A stretch of 43,959 nt of DNA from Candidatus Tepidiaquacellales bacterium OLB5. GTDB lineage: Bacteria > Bacteroidota > Ignavibacteria > Tepidaquicellales > OLB5. The translations under genes and the position numbers were made by a program. Of this stretch, positions 33,469-41,266 are shown one piece after another. Each line of letters begins with the position of its first letter. Position 1 is the stretch's first letter. Below the pieces are notes generated by a model. It was not told the DNA's origin and made no database searches. It was given only the letters and a program-made list of their open reading frames with translations. The stretch lies in assembly GCA_001567545.1 (NCBI GenBank), contig LLZO01000134.1:1-43959 (forward strand), in the 5' to 3' direction.

Positions 33469-34578
33469 TTAAGAATAAAATTCCTTAATTTTGCTGCAGG
33501 TATAATAAATCATGTCCTCGGTCATTTCCGGATACATCGGGATTGAAAGAATTTCATCCGCAAATTTTTTTGCAACCGGGAAGTCATCCGGTTTATAGCC
33601 CAGGTGAGAATAAGCTTTCTGCATATGAAGAGGAACAGGGTAATGCAAACCATTCTGAACACCGTTTTTATTAAGATGTTCTATTAATTTCCCCCTGTTC
33701 TTTACCCGAATAATATATAAATGATAAACAGGGTCAGTATATTCAGGGTGCCAGGGAGTAATTACTTCTTCAATACCAAGCGATTCAAATGTCCGGGTAT
33801 ACAGTTTAGCGTTATTGCGCCTCATATCTGTCCATTTTTGGATGTACTTCATTTTTATATTCAGTACCCCGGCCTGAATTTCTTCCATCCTGTAATTATG
33901 GCCTTCTATATCATGTATATATTTTTCAAGTGAACCATGCTGCCTGTATTTAAGCATAAAATCATACAGCTTTTCATCATTTGTAGTTACTCCGCCGCCT
34001 TCACCGTATGCGCCAAGATTTTTGCCAGGGTAAAAGCTGAATGTACCGATAACACCGAATCCGCCTATCTTTTTACCTTTATATGTTGCCAGGTGAGCCT
34101 GGGAACAGTCTTCAACTACATTCAGGTTATGTTTTTTTGCGATTTCAAGAATTGAATCCATTTCTGCCGGCTGCCCGTATAAATGTACCGGCAAAATAGC
34201 TTTAGTTTTATGAGTTATTGCAGCCTCAATTTTATTTACATCTATATTGTATGTTTTTTCATCATTATCAACAAAAACAGGCTTTGCATAACATAATGAT
34301 ATTCCTTCTGCAGTAGCAATGTAAGTATTTACAGGGACAATTACTTCATCTCCCTGCTTTATTCCCAAAGCATGCATTGCAACGTGCAGAGCATCGGTAC
34401 CTGTGCTTAATCCAATAGAATATTTTACATCGTGGATTTTTGCAAAGTTTTCTTCAAATTTTTTTGCTTTTTTACCGCAAATATATGCTGTATTATCAAG
34501 AACTTCGTTTATTTCACTAAGTATTTCATCTTTAATACCTGAATATTGTGTCTTTAAATCTACAAACGGAACGTTCAT
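33469..34578 (-). CDS. wbpE: WbpE/WlbC-like PLP aminotransferase (DegT/DnrJ/EryC1/StrS)
   Basis: WbpE converts UDP-2-acetamido-2-deoxy-3-oxo-glucuronate to the 3-amino sugar, using glutamate as amino donor. The 369 residues open with the family signature 'MNVPFVDLKTQY'. 'LSTGTDALHVAMHALGI', 'VIVPVNTYIATAEGI' and 'VVEDCSQAHLATYKGKKIG' (Asp157 near the PLP ring nitrogen) follow, and the PLP lysine is Lys186 in 'SFYPGKNLGAYGEGGG'. It is the first gene of the minus-strand glycan operon, with tight spacing to the sugar transferase. The 132-base region upstream is very AT-rich and its promoter is not clear. Related sugar aminotransferases of the family act on other 3-oxo sugars; the wbpB and wbpD neighbours favour this one. 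Confidence 0.92.
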   Translation of the reverse strand: MNVPFVDLKTQYSGIKDEILSEINEVLDNTAYICGKKAKKFEENFAKIHDVKYSIGLSTGTDALHVAMHALGIKQGDEVIVPVNTYIATAEGISLCYAKPVFVDNDEKTYNIDVNKIEAAITHKTKAILPVHLYGQPAEMDSILEIAKKHNLNVVEDCSQAHLATYKGKKIGGFGVIGTFSFYPGKNLGAYGEGGGVTTNDEKLYDFMLKYRQHGSLEKYIHDIEGHNYRMEEIQAGVLNIKMKYIQKWTDMRRNNAKLYTRTFESLGIEEVITPWHPEYTDPVYHLYIIRVKNRGKLIEHLNKNGVQNGLHYPVPLHMQKAYSHLGYKPDDFPVAKKFADEILSIPMYPEMTEDMIYYTCSKIKEFYS

Positions 34579-34710
34579 TATTAACTATATTTTCTTTAAA
34601 TAATTATAATTAAAATTTTATTGCTAAAATTACATAAAAATAAACATTTTAAAAACCCAATTGATAGTAACTATACGGTATAAATAAAAGAAAAATAACG
34701 TATTTACAGG

Positions 34711-35544
34711 TTATTTGCCGGCTTTTTTATTCAGGTAAATTGAAATAAGAACAGATAAAAGTAATACAGAAAGAATTACTATTAAAGAAATGAAAACCGG
34801 GATATGATAACCCGGGAATGCAATTGGAAGCAGCATTTTTATTCCGACATAAACCAGAATTATGCCCACACCTTTTTTGACAAATTCAAATTTATCGGCA
34901 ATTGCTGAAAGAAGGAAATACATAGAACGAAGTCCCAATACTGCAAGTATATTGGATGAAAATACTATGAATGGATCGGTAGTTATGGCAAAAATGGCAG
35001 GTATTGAATCTATTGCAAAAACAACATCAGTAGATTCAATTACCAACAGACAAACAAATAAGGGAGTAGCATATTTTACACCGTCTCTTGTGATAAAAAA
35101 GTGGTTGCCCTGGTAGTCTGTAGTTACTTTATAAAATCTTTTGAATAATCTTAATACTTTATTTTGTTCAGGATGAATTTCTTTTTCCTGTCCGAAAGCC
35201 ATCTGGTAACCGGAATATATTAAAATTGCTCCGAACAAGTATAAAACAAATCCAAAATTTGAAATTAACGCAGAACCGAGTAAAATAAAAATTCCCCTTA
35301 AAATTATAACTCCTACTATACCCCAATTAAGCACCCTTCGCTGATACTGAGGCGGAATTTTAAAATATTTAAAAAGGACCAGGAATACAAAGAGGTTATC
35401 TACACTTAAGGATTCTTCGATAATATAACCGGTTAGAAACTCAATAGCCTTTTGCTGTCCCAGGTAAAAATATACACCGGCATTAAATATCAGAGCAATA
35501 CTAACCCAGAAAATAACCCATTTGAGCGCTTTTTTAGTAGACAT
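34711..35544 (-). CDS. TerC/Alx-family integral membrane protein
   Basis: This 277-residue protein has seven to nine transmembrane segments. TerC signatures are present: 'EESLSVDNLFVFLVLFKYF' with the acidic pair and 'SVDN' in a membrane helix, 'RRVLNWGIVGVIILRGIFI', 'VIESTDVVFAIDSIPAIFAIT' with a second acidic membrane motif, and 'LGLRSMYFLLSAI'. Family members (Alx, MeeF/TerC) move or handle metal ions, notably manganese efflux, and help load metal onto exported enzymes. It lies 22 bases after a broken lipoprotein gene on the same strand, so the two are probably co-transcribed. No manganese riboswitch was recognised in front of it. Confidence 0.92.
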   Translation of the reverse strand: MSTKKALKWVIFWVSIALIFNAGVYFYLGQQKAIEFLTGYIIEESLSVDNLFVFLVLFKYFKIPPQYQRRVLNWGIVGVIILRGIFILLGSALISNFGFVLYLFGAILIYSGYQMAFGQEKEIHPEQNKVLRLFKRFYKVTTDYQGNHFFITRDGVKYATPLFVCLLVIESTDVVFAIDSIPAIFAITTDPFIVFSSNILAVLGLRSMYFLLSAIADKFEFVKKGVGIILVYVGIKMLLPIAFPGYHIPVFISLIVILSVLLLSVLISIYLNKKAGK

Positions 35545-35566
35545 GTATTATATTAGTACAGGAATT

Positions 35567-36095
35567 TTATTGCGGAATTTCATCTACAGGCGGGCCGAAC
35601 TCAAATCTGCCGGATGTATTATTCCATTTTATCAAAGCTTCATCACTGGAGGCTTTGCCGTATTCATCGGCCATAACAATGTTAATAGTAACCGGTTTTT
35701 TTGTTGTATCAAATTTTATGATATAGCCGTTTTTCGCTTCAACCTGCTCAACCAGGCTGCCTGCCGGAGTTGAAAGCTTTTCTTCCATTTTCAAAAGCAC
35801 TTTCCACCCGTCGCTTTCTTTCTGAATAAAGCTGCCTTTTCTTATCCAATAGCTGTTATCTGTCTGTTTCATTACAATAGCAGCTATTGCAGATTGTTTG
35901 CTGTTACCAAGCAGGTCGCCTTTAGCAATTACTTTAACTTCATCACCATAGAGTGTTAACGCAAATTTTTTTATCCTCTTCTATGTTCGTTAAGCTGGAT
36001 TGCGTTTGTTTGTTATCACTTCCGCAACCGTTCATTACAAACAGAACCGATAAAAACACTCCAAAAACAATATAAAAACCGGTTATCTTATTCAT
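35567..36095 (-). pseudogene. Lipoprotein of unknown function, broken by a one-base insertion
   Basis: The gene starts at ATG 36095 with a lipoprotein signal and lipobox VMNGC (Cys24). The reading frame ends after about 50 codons because of a seven-A run (minus strand; 35966-35972). With six As it reads on as 'EDKKFALTLYGDEVKVIAKG', 'SAIAAIVMKQTDNSYWI', 'WKVLLKMEEKLSTPAG' and ends 'FEFGPPVDEIPQ' at 35567, 175 residues in all with no other fault. The downstream part is open from an internal ATG at 35872, which is unlikely to be a real start since the lipobox would be lost. I do not recognise the family. The TATATTTG box just before the start (36109-36102, minus) could be a -7 element giving a nearly leaderless transcript. 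TerC follows 22 bases on. Confidence 0.75.
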
Positions 36096-36143
36096 ATATT
36101 ACAAATATAACCAAAGCTAAATTCATGTTAAAGGGAAAATAGA

Positions 36144-36174
36144 TTGAATTAATTGTATTTATCAATTAATTTTG
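36144..36174 (+). promoter_or_regulatory. -33/-7 promoter of the second YCF48/BNR-like gene
   Basis: TTG at 36144-36146, exactly 20 bases, then TAATTTTG at 36167-36174, a full match to TAnnTTTG. The leader of about 35 bases ends in AAGGAG, a good Shine-Dalgarno sequence about 8 bases before the ATG at 36215. Confidence 0.6.
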
Positions 36175-36214
36175 AATTAACAAATATTCTTAAATTTATT
36201 ATAAGGAGTGCCTT

Positions 36215-38266
36215 ATGCAACTGATAGTATTCTTCTTAATATTAATCTCTGTGAATATTACTGCACAATGGGTAAATCTGAACCCAATACAGCCTTTCGA
36301 AGATCTCAATAAAATCGATTTCATTGACCAGAACATTGGGTGGATAGCCGGTAAACAAGGTATTGTACTATTCACAAATGATGGAGGAGCAAACTGGGTT
36401 AACAGAAATACACCTTCTGCTAATCTCAAATATATTGATTTTGTGAATGCAAATACCGGATATGTTAGCAGTGAAAGTAATATGATGTATAAAACTACAA
36501 ATAGCGGAATTAACTGGTTTCAGCTGAATATGAACAATTACTCACCAATTTATTCCTTTTACTTTACTGATGCTAACAACGGGATAATATGTGCAGGAAA
36601 TAATTTAATTAAAACTACTAATGGCGGTGCTAATTGGAATATTATTTTAACAGGCAATGACAGATATTTCCTTTATAATTCTTTTATTAATTCCAATACA
36701 GGGTATGTTACTTCATTTAATGGAGAAATATTAAAAACTACAAACTTTGGGATTAACTGGACTGCTAATAATGCACCTTATGGTAAAATATTTTTTACAA
36801 ATGAAAATACCGGGTGGCTTTATATTGGCACATATAACACAAATTCATTAAATAAAACAACAGATGGCGGGTTAAGTTGGACTAATCAACCAAACCCTCT
36901 TCATAGTTTGTTGTCAGTAGGTTTTATTGATAATAATACAGGTTTTGCAGTTGGAAGTGGTAGTTCAAATTTGATAAAGACTACCAATGGTGGTGAAAAC
37001 TGGATTCAATATCAATTTAACAGTAGCAGCATGTTTGAAGATATTAAAATTATTAATTTTAATACTGCAATAATTTCAGGTAGCAGGAATTTTATAGCAA
37101 AATCAACTAATACAGGATTGAATTGGAATAATATATCTAAGAAATTCGGAACAAATATTGGTGTAAAGTTTTTTGATGTTAATACTGGTTATATTTCTGG
37201 GGAATGCGGAATTTTTGCGAGATCCTCTGACGGAGGAAATACATGGATAAAAAATCAATTAGGCACTCTAGCAAATTTTTCATTTTATTTTTTAAACCTG
37301 AATACGGGGTGGCTATTATCAAGTGAAAAAAAAGTATACAAAACAACTAATGCAGGCAGCACATGGGATATTTCTGTATTAAATACTTCAAAACTATTAT
37401 TCAATATTAATTTTGCTGATCATAACACAGGATGGATTTCGGGAGATTCCGGCACAATTATTTATACAACGAATGGTGGTTCCGACTGGTTACCCAGTTT
37501 TACAGGTATAAACTCCCGAGTTTTCAAAACAGTACGTTTTAATAATCAGAATTTGGCAGCAATTACATTAGATACTATGATTTTGGTATCTACAAACTTC
37601 GGTAATTCATGGATCATAAACAATTTTCCATTAGGAAATAGTTTTACGGATATTTGTATTACTGATAATAACTCTGCTTTGGCATTTGGTTACAATACTT
37701 TGTTAAGAACGACAAATTCCGGAATGAACTGGTTAACTGTTGATAATGATTTGCCTGGCGGAGGAAAGTATGTAAATTATATTAGTAATACTTTTTATGC
37801 GTTGACCGGATCGAATGTTTACAAATCAATCAATGGTGGAGTTAACTGGTCAGGTTCAATTATAGGCAGTGATCCATTTGTATGTTTTACTATTTCTTTC
37901 ATTAATGAAAATACAGGTTGGGTAGCTGGTGAAAATGGTTCGTTGTTTAGGAATACTAACAGTACCGCTATTGGGATTGAACCAATTTCCAATGAAATTC
38001 CAAATCAATTTTTACTGTTTCAAAATTACCCAAATCCATTTAACCCGGAAACTAGTATTAAATTTAATCTTCCTGAAAATTCTTTTGTAAAATTAATTGT
38101 ATATGATATTACCGGAAGAGAAGTTGATGTTTTGCTTAACGAATCTATGAATAAAGGGATTTATGAGACCAAATGGAACGCATCTTATTTACCCAGCGGT
38201 GTATATTTTTATAGATTAATTTCGGAAAAATTTTCGGAATCCAGAAAAATGATTTTGATAAAATAA
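36215..38266 (+). CDS. YCF48/BNR-like repeat protein with T9SS sorting domain
   Basis: This 683-residue secreted protein has the signal peptide MQLIVFFLILISVNITAQ. About twelve repeats of 40-45 residues follow, each built as 'FxDxNTGWIxG...G.I.KTTNGGxNW' (for example 'FIDQNIGWIAGKQGIVLFT', 'IIYTTNGGSDWLPSF', 'FINENTGWVAGENGSLFR'), the pattern of YCF48/BNR-like propellers. Twelve repeats could make two propellers. The T9SS domain has NYPNPFNP and ends 'SRKMILIK'. The start is supported by AAGGAG 8 bases upstream and a -33/-7 promoter before that; a terminator follows the gene. The partial gene at 1-1182 has the same design. YCF48 itself is a photosystem assembly factor, but in this lineage such repeats are general secreted scaffolds. 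Confidence 0.92.
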   Translation: MQLIVFFLILISVNITAQWVNLNPIQPFEDLNKIDFIDQNIGWIAGKQGIVLFTNDGGANWVNRNTPSANLKYIDFVNANTGYVSSESNMMYKTTNSGINWFQLNMNNYSPIYSFYFTDANNGIICAGNNLIKTTNGGANWNIILTGNDRYFLYNSFINSNTGYVTSFNGEILKTTNFGINWTANNAPYGKIFFTNENTGWLYIGTYNTNSLNKTTDGGLSWTNQPNPLHSLLSVGFIDNNTGFAVGSGSSNLIKTTNGGENWIQYQFNSSSMFEDIKIINFNTAIISGSRNFIAKSTNTGLNWNNISKKFGTNIGVKFFDVNTGYISGECGIFARSSDGGNTWIKNQLGTLANFSFYFLNLNTGWLLSSEKKVYKTTNAGSTWDISVLNTSKLLFNINFADHNTGWISGDSGTIIYTTNGGSDWLPSFTGINSRVFKTVRFNNQNLAAITLDTMILVSTNFGNSWIINNFPLGNSFTDICITDNNSALAFGYNTLLRTTNSGMNWLTVDNDLPGGGKYVNYISNTFYALTGSNVYKSINGGVNWSGSIIGSDPFVCFTISFINENTGWVAGENGSLFRNTNSTAIGIEPISNEIPNQFLLFQNYPNPFNPETSIKFNLPENSFVKLIVYDITGREVDVLLNESMNKGIYETKWNASYLPSGVYFYRLISEKFSESRKMILIK

Positions 38267-38273
38267 TTACTCT

Positions 38274-38298
38274 AAACCCGCTTTTAAGCGGGTTTTTT
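38274..38298 (+). terminator. Rho-independent terminator between the YCF48/BNR-like gene and ftsY
   Basis: An 8-base-pair stem (AAACCCGC / GCGGGTTT) with loop TTTTAA is followed by a run of Ts (38293-38298). It starts 7 bases after the stop codon. Confidence 0.9.
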
Positions 38299-38306
38299 AT
38301 TATTCA

Positions 38307-38337
38307 TTGTTAATCTTGACCTTAATAGCTAACTTTG
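38307..38337 (+). promoter_or_regulatory. -33/-7 promoter of ftsY
   Basis: TTG at 38307-38309, exactly 20 bases, then TAACTTTG at 38330-38337, a full match to TAnnTTTG. It sits directly after the terminator of the previous gene, with a leader of about 13 bases to the ATG at 38357. Confidence 0.6.
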
Positions 38338-38356
38338 CATCTAATCTAAACGTATT

Positions 38357-39280
38357 ATGGGACTTTTTGACAAATTAAAGCTGGGTTTAAAAAAAACCCA
38401 TGAAAATATATTCAATAAAATTGATAAACTGGTTAATGCCAAAAGTGAAGTAGATGATGATTTCCTGGATAATCTTGAAGAAATTCTGCTAAGCAGCGAT
38501 GTAGGTGTTAATACTTCCGAAAAGATAATAGATAATCTAAAAAAGCGGGTAAAGGAAGAAAAATATGAACGTACTGATCAGCTTAAAGCAATTTTACGCG
38601 ATGAATTAAAAAAAGCATTCATTACCGGTAACGGTGAATCAAAAAAACCGTTTGTTATCGAAAAAAAACCATATGTAATAATAGTAGTTGGTGTTAACGG
38701 GGTGGGTAAAACCACATCAATCGGTAAACTTGCATACAATTATAAAAATGCGGGGTATTCGGTTTTGATAGGGGCTGCAGATACTTTTCGCGCAGCAGCA
38801 AATGAACAGCTTGAAACATGGGCTAAACGCTCCGGAACCGAAATTATTCAGTCAGCGCAGGGCAGCGACCCAAGTTCTGTGGTGTATAATACGATCCAAA
38901 GCGGTATTGCAAAAAATTACGATGTTATTATTATAGATACTGCCGGAAGGCTTCATACAAAAGTAAACCTGATGGAAGAGCTCAGCAAAATTAAACGTGT
39001 TATACAAAAACAGCTGCCTGAAGCACCGCACGAAGTGCTGCTGGTTATTGATGCAACAACCGGTCAGAACGGCATGGTTCAGGCAAGAGAGTTCAGCCAG
39101 TCAATTCCGTTAACCGGTTTGGTGCTTACAAAGCTTGACGGCACCGCAAAAGGCGGAATTGTTCTGAAGATAAGCAGTGAAATGAAAATTCCGGTTAAAT
39201 ATATTGGCGTTGGCGAACAGATTGATGACCTGCAGGTTTTTGATAAAGAAAATTTTGTAAGAGCTTTGCTCGATGATTAA
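38357..39280 (+). CDS. ftsY: Signal recognition particle receptor FtsY
   Basis: FtsY is the membrane-associated GTPase that receives ribosome-SRP complexes and hands nascent membrane proteins to SecYEG. The 307 residues comprise the N (about 1-95) and G domains, without the long acidic A region of E. coli FtsY, as is common in this phylum. GTPase motifs are intact: G1 GVNGVGKT (112-119), 'ADTFRAAANEQLETWA', G3 'DTAGRLHTK' and G4 'TKLDGTAKGG'. The closing 'YIGVGEQIDDLQVFD..NFVRALL' is the family end. It has its own promoter after a terminator; mutL follows 91 bases on. Confidence 0.97.
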   Translation: MGLFDKLKLGLKKTHENIFNKIDKLVNAKSEVDDDFLDNLEEILLSSDVGVNTSEKIIDNLKKRVKEEKYERTDQLKAILRDELKKAFITGNGESKKPFVIEKKPYVIIVVGVNGVGKTTSIGKLAYNYKNAGYSVLIGAADTFRAAANEQLETWAKRSGTEIIQSAQGSDPSSVVYNTIQSGIAKNYDVIIIDTAGRLHTKVNLMEELSKIKRVIQKQLPEAPHEVLLVIDATTGQNGMVQAREFSQSIPLTGLVLTKLDGTAKGGIVLKISSEMKIPVKYIGVGEQIDDLQVFDKENFVRALLDD

Positions 39281-39343
39281 AGCTTTACACAATGTAATAA
39301 CGTATCTATGCAGATTTGCTTAAATTATTGTTATCCTGATGAG

Positions 39344-39366
39344 ACCCTTCGATTTCACTCAGGGTT
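39344..39366. repeat. REP-like short palindromic repeat
   Basis: The bases ACCCTTCGATTTCACTCAGGGT form an imperfect palindrome with arms ACCCT / AGGGT. It resembles the widespread extragenic palindrome of the form ACCCTTCGACTTCGCTCAGGGT seen in many genomes (recalled, not searched). Only one copy was noticed in the window. It lies 5 bases before the mutL start codon, so its hairpin could affect mutL translation. Confidence 0.4.
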
Positions 39367-39371
39367 AAAAT

Positions 39372-41246
39372 ATGCCAAGTTATATTAAAATATTACCCCA
39401 GTTCATTGCAAACCGTATTGCTGCCGGAGAAGTTGTTGGCAGACCCGAGGCTGTTGTCAAGGAACTTATCGAAAACTCAATAGATGCCGGTGCACAGCAT
39501 ATACAGTTAATTATTCGTGATGCCGGTAAATCATTGATACAGGTAATTGATGACGGCAGCGGTATGAATGAAGATGATGCAGTCCTCAGCTTTCAAAGGC
39601 ATGCAACCAGCAAGATATCTGAACCGGATGACCTGGAACACATAAGTACTCTTGGTTTCCGCGGTGAAGCGCTTGCATCGATTGCCGCTGTTGCGCAGGT
39701 TGAGCTAAAAACCAGAACTGCTGATGATGAGCTTGGAACGCTTATTAAAAACCACGGAAATGAAATTGTTGAACATACTAAAGTGCAATGTGAAAAAGGA
39801 ACATCAATTGCTGTCAGGAACCTGTTCTACAATACACCTGCCAGGCGGAATTTTTTAAAGACGAACCAGACTGAATTCAGGCATATATATGAAACATTTG
39901 TAAGGCAGGCTATTGCAAATCATAATATTTCCTTTACATTTATAAACGAAGATGAGGAAATTTTTGACCTTAAAGCCGGTACATTAAACGAAAGGCTTTT
40001 TAATATTTTCGGCAGTGATGCTGCCGGGAACCTGATTGAAGTGGATCATTCAAACGAGCTTCTTTCGCTTAAAGGATATATTTCAAAGCCCAGCTTTACC
40101 AAAAAAAACAAACAGGATCAGAACCTGTACCTGAACAACAGGTATGTAATAAGCAAAGCTCTCTCATTTGCGGTACATTCTGCATACGAAGACCTGATTG
40201 ATAAAGGCGATTACCCGAATTTTTATTTATTCCTCAGGCTTGATCCTTCAAAATTTGATATTAATGTGCATCCCTCCAAGCTGGAAGTAAAATTCGAGGA
40301 AGAACGTGCATTGTTCAGCTTTGTTCGCCGCGGTGTCTGGAGCACTCTGGAAAAAAATGACCTGATCGTAAAAGTTAAGATCCCTGATACTGTTTTATCT
40401 GACCAGGAAGCGAAGAATCCAGTATATAATGCCAATATTTTTAAATCATCTTCATTTACCGGAAAATCACCGAATATAAGCTCACAAAGCGGCGGATTCA
40501 GCTTCAAAAAACATGATACGTCATCCGGAGAAAACGGGAATCCGTTTGAAAATTCCCCAGTAATCCATGAAATGTTCGGCAGTAACAGCATAAATGAAGA
40601 TGAAAACAATATCAAGGGTGACTCTCTTGAAGAAAAGCTTTATAAAGAACAGGATACTGACAGCCTGGTAAGTAAAAACGAGATATGGCAGTTCCAGAAA
40701 AAATATATAATGTACCAGCTTGAAAGTACTTTGATGATAATTGACCAGCACGCAGCGCATGAAAGAATATTGTACGAGCAGGCATTGGACAGGCTTAACA
40801 ATAATGCAAATTTAACACAGCAATTACTTCTGCCTATATTTATTGAGCTTAACCCGGTTGATTATGAAGTTGTGAGATCAGTTGAAAAGGAACTTTCTGC
40901 ATTGGGATTTGATATTGAGCTGCAAAGCAAACGGAAAGTAAAAATTAAAGGTATTCCTTCGGATGTCAGAATCGGGGATGAAGGTAAAATACTGCAGGAG
41001 CTGATTGACCAGTATAAGGATTATGATATTAAGTTAAACCTTGAAAAGCGAGATAACCTTGCAAAATCATATGCTTGCAAGCATGCTATTAAAGCAGGAG
41101 ACTATCTAACCGAAGGGGAAATGCTGAATTTAATAGACAAGCTTTTTTCAGTAAAAATGCCATATGTTTGTCCCCACGGCAGACCCACTATAGTAAAACT
41201 TTCAATGGATGAGCTAGATAAAATGTTTTTCAGAACGGGTTTGTAA
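39372..41246 (+). CDS. mutL: DNA mismatch repair protein MutL (endonuclease type)
   Basis: MutL couples mismatch recognition by MutS to strand incision. The 624 residues hold the GHKL ATPase domain (about 1-335): 'IAAGEVVGRPEAVVKELIENSIDAGA' region with Glu31 and Asn35, and 'TLGFRGEALASIA'. A variable Ser/Asn/Glu-rich linker follows, then the C-terminal dimerisation and nuclease domain. The latent endonuclease motif DQHAAHE plus 'RILYE' (near 457), 'ACKHAIKAGD' and 'CPHGRPT' (near 600) are all present. So this MutL should nick DNA itself, as expected of an organism without MutH. The start at 39372 gives the normal 'PSYIKILPQFIANRIAAGE' opening. No mutS is visible here. Confidence 0.97.
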   Translation: MPSYIKILPQFIANRIAAGEVVGRPEAVVKELIENSIDAGAQHIQLIIRDAGKSLIQVIDDGSGMNEDDAVLSFQRHATSKISEPDDLEHISTLGFRGEALASIAAVAQVELKTRTADDELGTLIKNHGNEIVEHTKVQCEKGTSIAVRNLFYNTPARRNFLKTNQTEFRHIYETFVRQAIANHNISFTFINEDEEIFDLKAGTLNERLFNIFGSDAAGNLIEVDHSNELLSLKGYISKPSFTKKNKQDQNLYLNNRYVISKALSFAVHSAYEDLIDKGDYPNFYLFLRLDPSKFDINVHPSKLEVKFEEERALFSFVRRGVWSTLEKNDLIVKVKIPDTVLSDQEAKNPVYNANIFKSSSFTGKSPNISSQSGGFSFKKHDTSSGENGNPFENSPVIHEMFGSNSINEDENNIKGDSLEEKLYKEQDTDSLVSKNEIWQFQKKYIMYQLESTLMIIDQHAAHERILYEQALDRLNNNANLTQQLLLPIFIELNPVDYEVVRSVEKELSALGFDIELQSKRKVKIKGIPSDVRIGDEGKILQELIDQYKDYDIKLNLEKRDNLAKSYACKHAIKAGDYLTEGEMLNLIDKLFSVKMPYVCPHGRPTIVKLSMDELDKMFFRTGL

Positions 41247-41266
41247 ATTTAAACATTCAGCTTAAT

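Noticed and set aside
34579-34710. Possible terminator, riboswitch or promoter between the wbpE-like gene and TerC
   Set aside because: The region is simply AT-rich; no stem with a T tract and no known riboswitch core was found, and the best -7-like box (TAATTTTA) has no TTG at 20 bases.
35567-35872. A separate 101-residue cytoplasmic protein
   Set aside because: It is the C-terminal part of the frameshifted lipoprotein whose signal peptide begins at 36095.
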